Origin: Pseudomonas fluorescens
Lineage (GTDB): Bacteria > Pseudomonadota > Gammaproteobacteria > Pseudomonadales > Pseudomonadaceae
Reading direction: 5' to 3'
Assembly: GCF_000967965.1 (NCBI RefSeq)
Contig: NZ_LACC01000020.1
Coordinates: forward strand, 1 to 64,000
DNA: 64,000 bases
This document shows positions 25,537 through 34,223 of this stretch, piece by piece. Positions within the stretch are counted from its first letter, which is position 1. Every line of letters starts with the position of its first letter. Below the pieces are notes generated by a model, which saw only the letters and a program-made list of their open reading frames with translations, had not been told where the DNA came from and did no database searches. The translations under genes were made by a program, and so were the position numbers.

Positions 25537-26703
25537 TCAGTTGGTAGCAGGGGCCAGATCGGGATTGCCGCTCTGACGGAAAGTAATCAGGGTCACCAGC
25601 AGGGCGAGTACCGCCAGTACGGCTGCCGCGAGCGGCACGCTGGTCAGGCCGAAGCCGTGGGCGATCACACTGCCGCCGACCCAGGCACCCAAGGCGTTGC
25701 CGATGTTGAAAGCGCCGATGTTCAGGGTCGACACCAGGTTCGGTGCGGCCTTGCCGAAGGTCACCACGTTCACTTGCAACGCAGGCACGGCGGCGAAGCA
25801 CGCGGTGGCCCAGAGGAACAGGGTGATTTCGGTCGGGATCAGCGCGACGCTGGTCCAGGTCAGCACGGTGGACACCACGGCCATGGTGATGAACACGCCG
25901 ATCAGCGTCGCTGCCATGCCTTTGTCGGCCAGCTTGCCGCCGATGATGTTGCCGACGGTCAGGCCCAGGCCGATGAGCATCAATGTCCAGGTCACGCCAC
26001 GGGGCGAGACGCCGGTGACTTCGCCGAGCAGCGGCGCGACGTAGGTGAACAGGGTGAACACCGAGGCGGCGAACAGCGCGGTCATGCTCAGGGACAGCCA
26101 GATGCCGCCGCCCTTGAGTGCGGCCAGTTCGGCGCGCATGTCGAGTTTTTCTTCATCGCGCTTGGCCGGCAGGAAGCGGATCAGACCGATCAGTGCGATC
26201 ACACCGATCACGGTCACGGCCCAGAATGTCGAACGCCAGCCGGCCTCCTGGCCGAGGGCGGTGCCCAGCGGTACGCCGAGGACGTTGGCCAGGGTCAGGC
26301 CGGTGAACATCAGGGCCACGGCCGAAGCGCGTTTGTTCGCAGGCACCAGGCCGGCGGCTACCACTGAACCGATACCGAAGAAGGCGCCATGGCACAGGGC
26401 GGTGACCACACGGGCGAACATCAGCACGTTGTAGTCGCCGGCCACTGCGCAAAGCAGGTTGCCGACAATGAAAATGCCCATCAACGCCACCAGGGCTGCC
26501 TTGCGCGGCAGTTTGGCGGTGGCCAGCGCCATGAACGGCGCGCCGATGGCCACGCCCAGGGCGTAACCGGTCACCAGCCAGCCGGCACCGGGAATCGATA
26601 CACCGAGGTCAGCTGCCACGTTGGGCAGCAGGCCCATGATGACGAACTCGGTGGTGCCGATGGCGAAGGCGCTCAAGGCCAGGATGAGTAGCGAGAGGGG
26701 CAT
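25537..26703 (-). CDS. MFS efflux transporter, DHA1 (YdhP/AraJ-like) family
   Basis: This 388-residue, 12-helix transporter belongs to the drug:proton antiporter-1 branch. The start MPLSLLILALSAFAIGTTEFVIMGLLPNVAADLGVS is characteristic of this group. It most likely exports a toxic compound, perhaps an electrophile dealt with by the reductase encoded next. It lies between the arsR-type regulator and the reductase. A long inverted repeat (26731-26793) lies just upstream of its start. Confidence 0.88.
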   Translation of the reverse strand: MPLSLLILALSAFAIGTTEFVIMGLLPNVAADLGVSIPGAGWLVTGYALGVAIGAPFMALATAKLPRKAALVALMGIFIVGNLLCAVAGDYNVLMFARVVTALCHGAFFGIGSVVAAGLVPANKRASAVALMFTGLTLANVLGVPLGTALGQEAGWRSTFWAVTVIGVIALIGLIRFLPAKRDEEKLDMRAELAALKGGGIWLSLSMTALFAASVFTLFTYVAPLLGEVTGVSPRGVTWTLMLIGLGLTVGNIIGGKLADKGMAATLIGVFITMAVVSTVLTWTSVALIPTEITLFLWATACFAAVPALQVNVVTFGKAAPNLVSTLNIGAFNIGNALGAWVGGSVIAHGFGLTSVPLAAAVLAVLALLVTLITFRQSGNPDLAPATN

Positions 26704-26730
26704 TGTTTAATTCCTTGTCGGCTGGCTGAC

Positions 26731-26793
26731 GTGGGGGGCGTTCTCATTTGGTTTTCCCGGCGCTGTGTGAAAACCAATTGAGAACGCCCCCAC
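26731..26793. repeat. 25-bp near-perfect inverted repeat between arsR and the MFS gene
   Basis: Arms at about 26731-26756 and 26769-26793 pair at 24 of 25 positions, with one extra G in the left arm, around a 12-nt loop. No T-run follows on either strand. It fills most of the gap between the arsR-like stop and the transporter start and would form a very stable RNA hairpin. Confidence 0.8.
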
Positions 26794-26797
26794 AGGG

Positions 26798-27100
26798 TCA
26801 GAGCTCTTTACTGAAGGTTTTGAGGAACTCCTGAATGGTTTCCTCGTTGCGTTTGAAAAAATGCCACTGGCCGACTTTGCGGCTGCTGATCAGGCCGGCG
26901 CGTTGCAGGGTCGCCAGGTGTGCGGACACCGTGGACTGCGACAGGCCGCAGCGTTGATCGATCTGCCCGGCGCAAACGCCGTGCTCGTTACTGTGGGACT
27001 GGTCGGGAAATTCGACGGTCGGGTCCTTGAGCCAGTGCAGGATTTCTCGTCGTACTGGGTGTGCCAGGGCTTTTATTATTTCGTCGAGATTGATGGTCAT
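26798..27100 (-). CDS. ArsR-family transcriptional regulator
   Basis: This 100-residue winged-helix regulator has the ArsR fold (LAHPVRREILHWLK, LSQSTVSAHLATLQRAGLISSRKVGQWHFFKRNE). The chain contains one cysteine in the HGVCAGQIDQRCGLS region and another a few residues on, which could sense thiol-reactive compounds, but no standard metal site is obvious. It is the first gene of the operon with the transporter and old yellow enzyme and is probably autoregulated through the repeats at 27128-27171. Confidence 0.88.
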   Translation of the reverse strand: MTINLDEIIKALAHPVRREILHWLKDPTVEFPDQSHSNEHGVCAGQIDQRCGLSQSTVSAHLATLQRAGLISSRKVGQWHFFKRNEETIQEFLKTFSKEL

Positions 27101-27127
27101 GATGTGGGCTCGTGATGTTTAAAACGC

Positions 27128-27171
27128 TATATCGCGATGAGGCGAACTTTAAATCGGTATTTCGCGATATA
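27128..27171. promoter_or_regulatory. Inverted ATATCGCGA repeats upstream of the ArsR gene
   Basis: ATATCGCGA (27129-27137) and TCGCGATAT (27162-27170) form a perfect 9-bp inverted repeat within 75 nt of the regulator start. A related ATTTCGGTATATCG lies at 27201-27214. These are good candidates for the ArsR-type operator. Confidence 0.55.
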
Positions 27172-27270
27172 CAAATATGATTTGGCTCTGACCAGCTCAT
27201 ATTTCGGTATATCGAGTTATAACGATATGGTGAGTGTAACAAAACAAGGGGGCAGTGCTAAGCTGCGCCC

Positions 27271-27849
27271 ATGAACTATCTCGCACATCTTCACCTCGGT
27301 GGCCAGCGTCCCGGCCAGTTGCTCGGCAGTCTGTACGGCGATTTCGTCAAGGGACGGCTGCAAGGGCAGTTCGCTCCGGAAATCGAGAGGGCTATCCAGT
27401 TGCACCGCAGCATCGACGTGTTCACCGATCGCCATCCGCTGGTGGACGTCGCGCTGTCACGTTTCTCCCTGACCCGTCGTCGCTACGCGGGGATCGTGCT
27501 CGACGTGTTTTTCGACCATTGCCTGGCTCGTGACTGGACGCTGTACGCCGACCGGCCGCTGGAGTTGTTCACTTCAGACGTGTACCGCGTGCTGTCCAGC
27601 GAGCGACAACTGCCGGAGCGGCTGGCGAAGATTGCGCCGCACATGGTGGCCAATGACTGGTTGGGGTCGTATCAGGAATTCGAGGTGTTGGAGCAAGTGT
27701 TGCGCGGGATCTCGCGGCGCCTGAGCAGGCCGGAAGAGCTGGCGGCGGCGATGCAGGAGTTGCGGCGCTTGTATGAACCGTTGAGCGAGGACTTTCGGTT
27801 GTTCTATCCGCAGCTGCAGGATTTTGCCCGGAACTATCCAACACCATAA
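27271..27849 (+). CDS. acpH: Acyl carrier protein phosphodiesterase
   Basis: This 192-residue cytoplasmic enzyme of the AcpH (DUF479) family removes the 4'-phosphopantetheine arm from holo-acyl carrier protein. It belongs to the HD-hydrolase-like group. The N-terminal MNYLAHLHLGG, GSLYGDFVKG with an internal aspartate, and VFFDHCLARDW carry the conserved histidines and aspartates. Length matches the E. coli enzyme. It stands alone, divergent from the arsR operon, and a REP hairpin follows. Confidence 0.85.
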   Translation: MNYLAHLHLGGQRPGQLLGSLYGDFVKGRLQGQFAPEIERAIQLHRSIDVFTDRHPLVDVALSRFSLTRRRYAGIVLDVFFDHCLARDWTLYADRPLELFTSDVYRVLSSERQLPERLAKIAPHMVANDWLGSYQEFEVLEQVLRGISRRLSRPEELAAAMQELRRLYEPLSEDFRLFYPQLQDFARNYPTP

Positions 27850-27854
27850 AACCT

Positions 27855-27884
27855 CTGTGGGAGCGAGCAAGCCCGCTCCCACAG
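27855..27884. repeat. Single compact REP hairpin
   Basis: CTGTGGGAGCGAGC and its complement meet around a 2-nt centre, so this is a solo REP unit. It lies between the convergent acpH and olsA genes and may help end both transcripts. Confidence 0.75.
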
Positions 27885-27908
27885 GTTCGTCTTCAGTCTG
27901 AAATTGAA

Positions 27909-28700
27909 TCAAGCCGCAATGGCAGGGCGCATCGGTGCGCGCTGAGGTTCAACAACAGTCCCGAACAACACCTTCTGCACCGCCTGCTGTGCCTCGAACG
28001 CCAGCGCCGCACGTTCCCGACCTTCGCACTCGATTGGCTTGAGCAGGTGAATCTCCACGCCGCCACGGTCATTGGCGAACAGACGCATCAAGTGCGAGAG
28101 CAGATCATCGTCGCCAATGAACGGCGCCAGCGCACAAGGCTGGCCGTCACGCAGATAACGAATCGCCACCGGCTGCATTGCCACTTCGGAATCGATGGCG
28201 GCGGACAGCAGGCGGCCGTGGAAGGTGCGCAGCGAGCGGCCATCGGTGGTGGTGCCTTCCGGGAACATCAGCAGAGGGTGTGCCTGTTCCAGGTGACGGG
28301 TCATCTGCTTGCGGATCAACTGGCTGTCACCCGAGCCACGGCGGATAAACAGGCTGCCGGCCTTGGCCGCCAACCAGCCGGCCACCGGCCAGGTGCGCAC
28401 TTCGGCCTTGGACAAAAACGACAGCGGCGTGAGCATCCCCAGCAGCGGGATGTCGGTCCAGGACACGTGGTTGCTGACCCAGAGCATCGGGGTCTTCGGC
28501 AGCTCACCGTGGACGGTCACGTCGAAGGGCAGGGCGTTGCTCAGGCGGGCCATGAAAAACCGCGACCAGCGCTGACGACGCGCCATCGAATGGGCCATGC
28601 CCAGGCGCTCGAACACCCCGAACACGCTGGCCATGCCCAAGCCCAGCGTCACTACCAACAGCACTCGCGCGATTCGCGCGTACACCCGCAACCGGCTCAT
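27909..28700 (-). CDS. olsA: Lyso-ornithine-lipid O-acyltransferase
   Basis: This 263-residue PlsC-family acyltransferase has an N-terminal membrane helix (about residues 10-30), the catalytic H78-x4-D83 box (NHVSWTD) and the FPEGT motif (146-150). Next to olsB it should esterify lyso-ornithine lipid to ornithine lipid, a phosphate-free membrane lipid. Its ATG overlaps the olsB TAA, so the two are translationally coupled. An upstream in-frame extension would overlap olsB and is rejected. Confidence 0.9.
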   Translation of the reverse strand: MSRLRVYARIARVLLVVTLGLGMASVFGVFERLGMAHSMARRQRWSRFFMARLSNALPFDVTVHGELPKTPMLWVSNHVSWTDIPLLGMLTPLSFLSKAEVRTWPVAGWLAAKAGSLFIRRGSGDSQLIRKQMTRHLEQAHPLLMFPEGTTTDGRSLRTFHGRLLSAAIDSEVAMQPVAIRYLRDGQPCALAPFIGDDDLLSHLMRLFANDRGGVEIHLLKPIECEGRERAALAFEAQQAVQKVLFGTVVEPQRAPMRPAIAA

Positions 28701-29455
28701 TACACAGCCGCCTTGAAGTGTTTGGCGTAGCGCGGGCAGAGTTCGTCGCGCTTGAGCAGGATGAACACGTCGGCAACCTGGAAGTCTTCGTCCCAGCATG
28801 GTTCGCCGCAGATCTTCGCGCCCAGACGCATGTAGGCCTTGAGCAGCGGTGGCATTTCGGCGATCACGTTCGACGGGATGGCCAGGCTCGGCAGCGGGTT
28901 TTTCGGCTCGGCGCGCAGGTGTTCGGTGCACAGGTAGCGTTCGCGCAGACGCTGCATGATCGCGTGGGCCTGCACGCCGCCATCCTGCATCGGAATGCTC
29001 GCGCAACCCATCAGGTAGCTGTAGCCACCCTGGTTCAGGACTTCGGCCAATTCGCCCCAGAGCACGGCGATGGTGCCGCCATTGCGGTAGGCCGGGTCGA
29101 CGCAGGTGCGACCGATTTCCAGGATCGGGCCTTGCAGGTGCACAAGGCCGTGGAGGCTGAATTCTTCTTCGCTGTAGAATTTGCCCAGGCTGCTGGCAGC
29201 CGTGTGGTCGAGCAAACGGGTGGTCGCCACCAGACGGCCGGTATTCAAGTCACGCACGCCGATGTGGGCGCAGTGAACGTCGTAGTCATCCATGTCCAGA
29301 CCCAGTTCCGCGCCTTTCAGCTTGGCGTTGAACTCACCGCTGAACACGTTGAAGCGCAAGGCCTGGGCCTCCTGCAATGCCTCGGCGCCCACCAGGCGTT
29401 CGGCTTGCAGGCGGCGTTCGTTGCCGGTATCGCTGATGCGGGCGATCTGAGTCAT
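28700..29455 (-). CDS. olsB: L-ornithine N-alpha-acyltransferase
   Basis: This 251-residue GNAT-like enzyme transfers a 3-hydroxyacyl chain from acyl carrier protein to ornithine, the first step of ornithine-lipid synthesis. Typical segments are ALRFNVFSGEFNAKLKGAELGLDMDDYD, EIGRTCVDPAYRNGG and YLMGCASIPM. The start at 29455 gives the usual MTQIARISDTGNERRLQAERL. Ornithine lipids often replace phospholipids under phosphate limitation in pseudomonads; no Pho box was identified here by eye. Confidence 0.92.
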   Translation of the reverse strand: MTQIARISDTGNERRLQAERLVGAEALQEAQALRFNVFSGEFNAKLKGAELGLDMDDYDVHCAHIGVRDLNTGRLVATTRLLDHTAASSLGKFYSEEEFSLHGLVHLQGPILEIGRTCVDPAYRNGGTIAVLWGELAEVLNQGGYSYLMGCASIPMQDGGVQAHAIMQRLRERYLCTEHLRAEPKNPLPSLAIPSNVIAEMPPLLKAYMRLGAKICGEPCWDEDFQVADVFILLKRDELCPRYAKHFKAAV

Positions 29456-29610
29456 GGTGAATCTCCGTGCGGGCTGCTCACCCGTCTTTGGGCTACAGCG
29501 AATCGACTTTCTTTGTCTAGCCGTGTTGTGCAAAGTCAGGCTATGTAGCCCCGGTGTCATCGCCATTAAGCTTTGGTGATGCTTATATGACAGCCCTCGA
29601 GGAGCCTCTT

Positions 29611-30498
29611 ATGCCCTGGCAAACCCTGTTGAACCGCCGTGATCGCTTGCCCGCCAATCCGGATCTGGCCGAAGGTTTCGCGACCTTGTTGCAGCAGTTG
29701 GGCACGGTCACGCCGTTTGAATTGGCGGTGCTTGGCGGGCGGTTGATGGCGACGCCGGGGCTGGCGTTTCTGGTGGGGTATCAGGCGGCCTTGCGCATGC
29801 TCTGGCCGAGCGCGCCCCTGAGTCTGGGCGCGCTGTGCGCCACCGAACAGCGCAGCCTGCGCCCGGCCGACATGCAAACCCGACTGAGCGGTTTGCGCTT
29901 GAGCGGACGCAAGGATTTCGTCACCGCCGGTAATGCCGCCGACTGGCTGCTGGTGGCTGCGCGCAGCGAGGAGCCCGGCGTCGATCCACGCTTGAGCCTG
30001 GCGGTGATCTATCGCGATGAACCGGGTGTGCAGGTGGAAAAGCTGGCGCCGATCCCGTTGATGCCGGACATCAGCCATGGCAGCTTGTTTCTGGATAACG
30101 CGCTGTGCGAGTTGCTCGCAGGGGATGGTTGGGATGCGTACGTCAAACCGTTCCGCACGCTGGAAGACATCTATGTGCTGAGTGCGATGACGGCGTGGTT
30201 GTATGGCGTCGGCCAGGAATGCGATTGGCCACAAGGCTTGCAATTGCGGTTGCTGGGGTTACTGGCGGGGTGCGCGGAAACCAGCCGCCAGCCACCGACC
30301 CATCCGGCCGGGCATGTGTTGCTTGGCGGGTTGTTTGCGCAGTTCGAAGGGCTCAAGGCTGAGGTGAATGAAGCACTCGCCGAGGGGCCATCGGAGTGGG
30401 CGGCGATGTGGCAGCGGGATCAGGTGGTGATGGATTTGGCGGCTGGGGCTCGGGGCAAGCGGTTGGCCAAGGCAATGGCGGAATCTTCGCTGCACTGA
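29611..30498 (+). CDS. Acyl-CoA dehydrogenase-like protein
   Basis: This 295-residue protein resembles the acyl-CoA dehydrogenase fold. LRLSGRKDFVTAGNAADWLLVAAR (about residues 95-118) looks like the middle beta domain that contacts flavin. The N-terminal helical domain is shortened compared with the usual 380-residue enzymes, and a catalytic glutamate could not be placed, so activity is uncertain. The start at 29611 follows GAGGAG. The gene is divergent from olsBA. A lipid-related role is a guess from context. Confidence 0.6.
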   Translation: MPWQTLLNRRDRLPANPDLAEGFATLLQQLGTVTPFELAVLGGRLMATPGLAFLVGYQAALRMLWPSAPLSLGALCATEQRSLRPADMQTRLSGLRLSGRKDFVTAGNAADWLLVAARSEEPGVDPRLSLAVIYRDEPGVQVEKLAPIPLMPDISHGSLFLDNALCELLAGDGWDAYVKPFRTLEDIYVLSAMTAWLYGVGQECDWPQGLQLRLLGLLAGCAETSRQPPTHPAGHVLLGGLFAQFEGLKAEVNEALAEGPSEWAAMWQRDQVVMDLAAGARGKRLAKAMAESSLH

Positions 30499-30504
30499 CT
30501 GGCC

Positions 30505-30590
30505 TCTTCGCGAGCAGGCTCGCTCCCACAGGGATCTCGCTCACACCAAAGATCCATTGTGGGAGCGAGCTTGCTCGCGATGGCGGCCTG
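30505..30590. repeat. REP doublet
   Basis: Inverted GGGAGCGAGC-family copies flank a spacer of about 30 nt, between two co-oriented genes. Confidence 0.85.
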
Positions 30591-30663
30591 TTTGGCAACA
30601 TGAACTTCTGAATTGTCATCAACCTCGACTAGGCTCAGCAGGTTCAATCTCCGAGCCCCCGTC

Positions 30664-31758
30664 ATGCCCAAAGGCTTGTCCCTGATTTTCCTGTTGTTGC
30701 TCAGCCTCACGGCCCAGGCTGAAAACTGGCCCGCCGAGCAATGGCCAACCGCCCCGACGCCAACCGGCCCGGCGCTTCAAGCCCTGGAGGCCTACGCCTT
30801 CCCATCCCGCGATGACACTACTCGCCAGGGCATTCGCACCGACGCCTTGCTGGTGATCCGCGACGGCCAGTTGATCTACGAACGTTACGCCGGCCCGACG
30901 ACGGCCGAGACGCCGCACCTGACCTGGTCGATCAGCAAGAGCCTGATGGCCACGGTCCTCGGTGTGGCTTACGGTGAAGGCTTGTTCAAGCTCGGCGAGC
31001 CTGTGGCAAAGCTTTATCCGCCCCTGCAAAAATACCCCGACATGACCATGGCTGACCTGCTGCACTGGGCCTCGGGCCTGGACTGGCAGGAAGACTACGA
31101 ATACGCACCGCTGAAGTCTTCGGTGGTGGCCATGCTCTACACCCGAGGTCACCACGACATGGCCGCGTTCACCGCATCCCATGATTCATACGCGGCGCCG
31201 GGTCAGGCGTTTCGCTACTCCAGCGGTGACAGCAACCTGTTGTCCGCCGCATTGAAAACCATCGTCGGCCTCGGCCGCTATCCGGACTATCCGTGGACTG
31301 CACTGTTCGAACCGCTGGGCATTCGTCATGCCGTGTGGGAAACCGATGGCACAGGCACTTTCGTTGCTTCGTCCTATGCCTACCTCACGGCACGGGACCT
31401 GGCGCGAGTTGGTCTGTTGATGGCCCGCGAGGGGCGCTGGGCAGACAAGCAACTGCTACCCAAGGACTGGGTGGCGTTCAACCGCGAGCCGTTCGCTCAC
31501 TATCACGCCCATCAAGACGATGCCGTCCCCGGCGGCCAGTGGTGGCTCAATCGAGCCGTTGAGGGCGCGGCACGACCCTGGCCCGATGCCCCCGCCGACA
31601 CCTTCGCCGCGTTGGGCCATTGGGGCCAGGCAATGTACGTGATCCCCAGTGAGCAGCTGGTGATCGTCCGTTACGGCGATGACCGTGACGGCAGTTACCG
31701 GCACAACCAATTGCTCCAGTTCGCGCTCAAGGCCTTTGCCGGGAAGGTGCAGCCATGA
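30664..31758 (+). CDS. Serine hydrolase, beta-lactamase class C fold
   Basis: This 364-residue exported protein has a signal peptide (residues 1-19, ending TAQAE). The S89-I-S-K92 motif is the nucleophile/general-base pair of the class C beta-lactamase/esterase (Pfam beta-lactamase) family. RYSSGDSN supplies the second motif with S in place of the usual N, as in many esterase or peptidase relatives, so true beta-lactamase activity is unlikely. The next gene overlaps it by four bases. Confidence 0.82.
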   Translation: MPKGLSLIFLLLLSLTAQAENWPAEQWPTAPTPTGPALQALEAYAFPSRDDTTRQGIRTDALLVIRDGQLIYERYAGPTTAETPHLTWSISKSLMATVLGVAYGEGLFKLGEPVAKLYPPLQKYPDMTMADLLHWASGLDWQEDYEYAPLKSSVVAMLYTRGHHDMAAFTASHDSYAAPGQAFRYSSGDSNLLSAALKTIVGLGRYPDYPWTALFEPLGIRHAVWETDGTGTFVASSYAYLTARDLARVGLLMAREGRWADKQLLPKDWVAFNREPFAHYHAHQDDAVPGGQWWLNRAVEGAARPWPDAPADTFAALGHWGQAMYVIPSEQLVIVRYGDDRDGSYRHNQLLQFALKAFAGKVQP

Positions 31759-32078
31759 GCGGTTTCATACGCCGTCGAGCGGTCAGTTCCCTGTTGCTGA
31801 TCCTGCTGATTGCCTTGCTTGGCTGGATCTGGCACGAGCGGGTGGCGCTGTGGGCGTTCCCCGACATCATCAGCGCCTACACCGCCAAGGAATACTGTTC
31901 GTGCCGCTACGTGATGAACAACGACGCCGAGTACTGCCACGGTTATGTGAAACAGTGGCTGCCCGCCAGCGGCTTTGCCGATGACCCGGCCGGCAAACGT
32001 GTCACGGTCAGCGGCATGGGCCGCAGCAACAGCGCGGTGTGGATCGGCGAGCGCCAGGGCTGTCGCTTGCAGCCTTGA
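31755..32078 (+). CDS. Membrane-anchored conserved hypothetical protein
   Basis: This 107-residue protein has one N-terminal hydrophobic segment (about residues 10-28, SSLLLILLIALLGWIW). A short periplasmic part with four cysteines follows (CSC, YCHGY and near the C terminus GCRLQP). The cysteines suggest disulfides. The ATG overlaps the stop of the serine hydrolase (ATGA), so the two are probably translated together and may act together at the envelope. Confidence 0.7.
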   Translation: MSGFIRRRAVSSLLLILLIALLGWIWHERVALWAFPDIISAYTAKEYCSCRYVMNNDAEYCHGYVKQWLPASGFADDPAGKRVTVSGMGRSNSAVWIGERQGCRLQP

Positions 32079-32110
32079 ACACGAATAGATTCGTGGGTGA
32101 GGACAAGGCT

Positions 32111-32250
32111 TTTGTGGCGAGGGGGCTTGCCCCCGTTGGGTCGCGAAGCGGCCCCCCAAAACCATGCAACAGGTTCCATCAGGCAAACCGCAATGACAGG
32201 TTTTGCGACTGCTACGCAGTCGAACGGGGGCAAGCCCCCTCGCCACAAAG
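32111..32250. repeat. REP doublet (GTGGCGAGGGGGC family)
   Basis: TTTGTGGCGAGGGGGCTTGC and its inverted copy bound a spacer of about 90 nt that resembles the spacer at 9546-9682 (both contain a ...GGCAAACC/GGCAGACC...TTTTGCGACTGC/TTTTACGACTGC core). Confidence 0.82.
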
Positions 32251-32333
32251 GCAGGTTTGGAGTAATAGACGGCTTGCAATGCGCTGAAGGCCAGTTAAGG
32301 TTCAGCACAGGTTTCTCTGCCTTACGAGTCTCT

Positions 32334-32924
32334 ATGTTCAAGCGCTCCGCCCTCCGATTCCTCGTTTTTCTGCTGCTGACGGGTGCCGCATTGTCGGCCC
32401 GCGCCGACTGGTACCTCGACGGCGAGTCTTCGCGCCTGTCGTTTGTCAGCTCCAAGAATGCCAATGTCTGCGAAGTGCAACGCTTCCTGGTTCTGCACGG
32501 CAAGGTCGACCCCGAGGGGCTGGCGCAGGTGGAAATCGAGCTGGAGTCGATCAACAGCGGAATACCGTTGCGCGATGAGCGCATGCGCAAGGAACTGTTC
32601 CAGATCGACCGGTTTTCCGACGCCTTGATCACCACGAAAATCGATCTGCGCCCGATCAACGATCTCGCTCCCGGCGCACAGCTGGAGTTGCGCCTGCCGC
32701 TGACGGTCGACTTGCACGGCAAACAACACCAGTACCAGGCCGAACTGCTGGCGACCCGGCTCGATGACCGGCGCTTTCAGGTGGTGACCCTCGAACCGCT
32801 GGTGATCAATGCCGAGGATTTCGATTTGGCTCCAGGGTTGGAGGCGTTGCGCAAAATGGCCGGTCTGTCGGCGATCAGTCTTTCAGTACCGGTGAGTGCG
32901 GTACTGATATTCACGGCGCGCTGA
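32334..32924 (+). CDS. YceI-family periplasmic protein
   Basis: This 196-residue exported protein has a signal peptide (about residues 1-24, ending LSARAD). The mature part fits the YceI lipocalin-like barrel, a family that binds isoprenoid-like lipids: WYLDGESSRLSFVSSKNANVCEVQRF, VEIELESINSGIPLRDERM and FDLAPGLEALRKMAGL. The start at 32334 is the only one giving a signal peptide. It precedes the phospholipase-D-like gene by one base. Confidence 0.85.
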   Translation: MFKRSALRFLVFLLLTGAALSARADWYLDGESSRLSFVSSKNANVCEVQRFLVLHGKVDPEGLAQVEIELESINSGIPLRDERMRKELFQIDRFSDALITTKIDLRPINDLAPGAQLELRLPLTVDLHGKQHQYQAELLATRLDDRRFQVVTLEPLVINAEDFDLAPGLEALRKMAGLSAISLSVPVSAVLIFTAR

Positions 32925-32925
32925 C

Positions 32926-34083
32926 ATGGCCGGAGCGATTTTTCCCTGGCGTGAAGGCAACCATTACGAACTGCTGGTCGACGGTCCGCAGTTTTTCCCG
33001 CGCATGCTGGTGGCGATTGCCCGGGCTGAAGAACAGGTCGAACTGGAGCTGTATCTGGTGGAGGCGGGTGCCTGCGCCGAAGCCATGGTCCAGGCCTTGG
33101 TGCAGGCCGCCGAGCGCGGTGTGCGAGTGCGCTGCCTGTTCGATGATTACGGCAGCCTCGCTTTCACCCTGACCTTGCGTCAGCGGCTGATGTCCGCCGG
33201 CGTGGAACTGCGTTTTTACAATCGCCTGAGCTGGCGCCGTTGGGTCGGCAACTTCTACCGCGATCACCGCAAGCTGTTACTGGTGGACCAGAGCCTGGCC
33301 GTGGTCGGCGGCACCGGTGTCACTGATGAATTCTGGACCCCGGGGGAAGACGTCAGCGAATGGCACGAAGTGATGGTGGAAATCACCGGTCCGCTGGTGC
33401 TCGACTGGCAACTGCTGTTCGATCGTCAGTGGATTGCCAACCGCCATCGACGGGCCTGGCGACCGGCCTCGCATTTCGGTCTGCCGCGCCTGCCACGGGT
33501 GCCGTCGATAGGCGAGGGCATGGGCCGGGTGGCGTATGCCGACGCCCGTCAACACCGGGACATTCTGCAATCGCTGGTGCGTGCCCTGAACAGCGGTCAG
33601 CGACGGATCTGGCTGGCCACGCCGTACTTTCTGCCGACCTGGAAAGTCCGCCGTTCCCTGCGTCGGGCGGCTGCCCGGGGCGTCGATGTGCGGTTGCTGT
33701 TGACCGGGCCCCGTACCGATCACCCATCCGTGCGCTATGCCGGGCATCGCTATTACCCTCGACTGCTCAAAGCCGGGGTGAAAATTTTCGAGTACCAGCC
33801 GTGTTTCCTGCACCTGAAAATGGTCCTGGTCGATGACTGGGTGAGCATCGGCTCGTGCAATTTCGATCACTGGAACCTGCGCTTCAACCTGGAAGCCAAC
33901 CTGGAAGCCCTGGACCCCGGATTGACCCGGTCGGTGGCGGCGAGTTTCGAACGGGACTTCGGGTTGAGTGAGCAAGTCAGTCTGGAGGAATGGCAGCGTC
34001 GACCGCTGTGGAAACGGGTCAAGCAACGGGTGTGGGGATGGGTGGATCGGGTGGTGGTGAATCTGCTGGATCGACGGGGTTGA
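32926..34083 (+). CDS. clsB: Cardiolipin synthase B-like phospholipase D family protein
   Basis: This 385-residue enzyme has two phospholipase D HKD motifs: DHRKLLLVDQSLAVVGGTG (about residues 109-127) and HLKMVLVDDWVSIGSCNFD (about residues 289-307). The absence of the long N-terminal membrane helices of ClsA, together with the length, fits the ClsB subgroup, which makes cardiolipin or phosphatidylglycerol by transphosphatidylation. It is adjacent to the yceI-like gene and may be expressed with it. The exact substrate is unproven. Confidence 0.82.
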   Translation: MAGAIFPWREGNHYELLVDGPQFFPRMLVAIARAEEQVELELYLVEAGACAEAMVQALVQAAERGVRVRCLFDDYGSLAFTLTLRQRLMSAGVELRFYNRLSWRRWVGNFYRDHRKLLLVDQSLAVVGGTGVTDEFWTPGEDVSEWHEVMVEITGPLVLDWQLLFDRQWIANRHRRAWRPASHFGLPRLPRVPSIGEGMGRVAYADARQHRDILQSLVRALNSGQRRIWLATPYFLPTWKVRRSLRRAAARGVDVRLLLTGPRTDHPSVRYAGHRYYPRLLKAGVKIFEYQPCFLHLKMVLVDDWVSIGSCNFDHWNLRFNLEANLEALDPGLTRSVAASFERDFGLSEQVSLEEWQRRPLWKRVKQRVWGWVDRVVVNLLDRRG

Positions 34084-34111
34084 GCCCAAGCTTTCAAACA
34101 CCCTGAAACCA

Positions 34112-34203
34112 CTGTAGGAGCGAGCCTGCTCGCGATGGCGGCCTGACAGTCAACAATGATGTTGAATGTTATGCCCTCATCGCGAGCAGGCTCGCTCCTA
34201 CAG
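34112..34203. repeat. REPIN-like REP doublet
   Basis: CTGTAGGAGCGAGCCTGCTC and its inverted copy flank a spacer holding GTTGAATGTTATG, closely matching the spacer at 13716-13806. It lies between two convergent genes. Confidence 0.85.
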
Positions 34204-34223
34204 GTTATTGCGGTGTAACGGGA

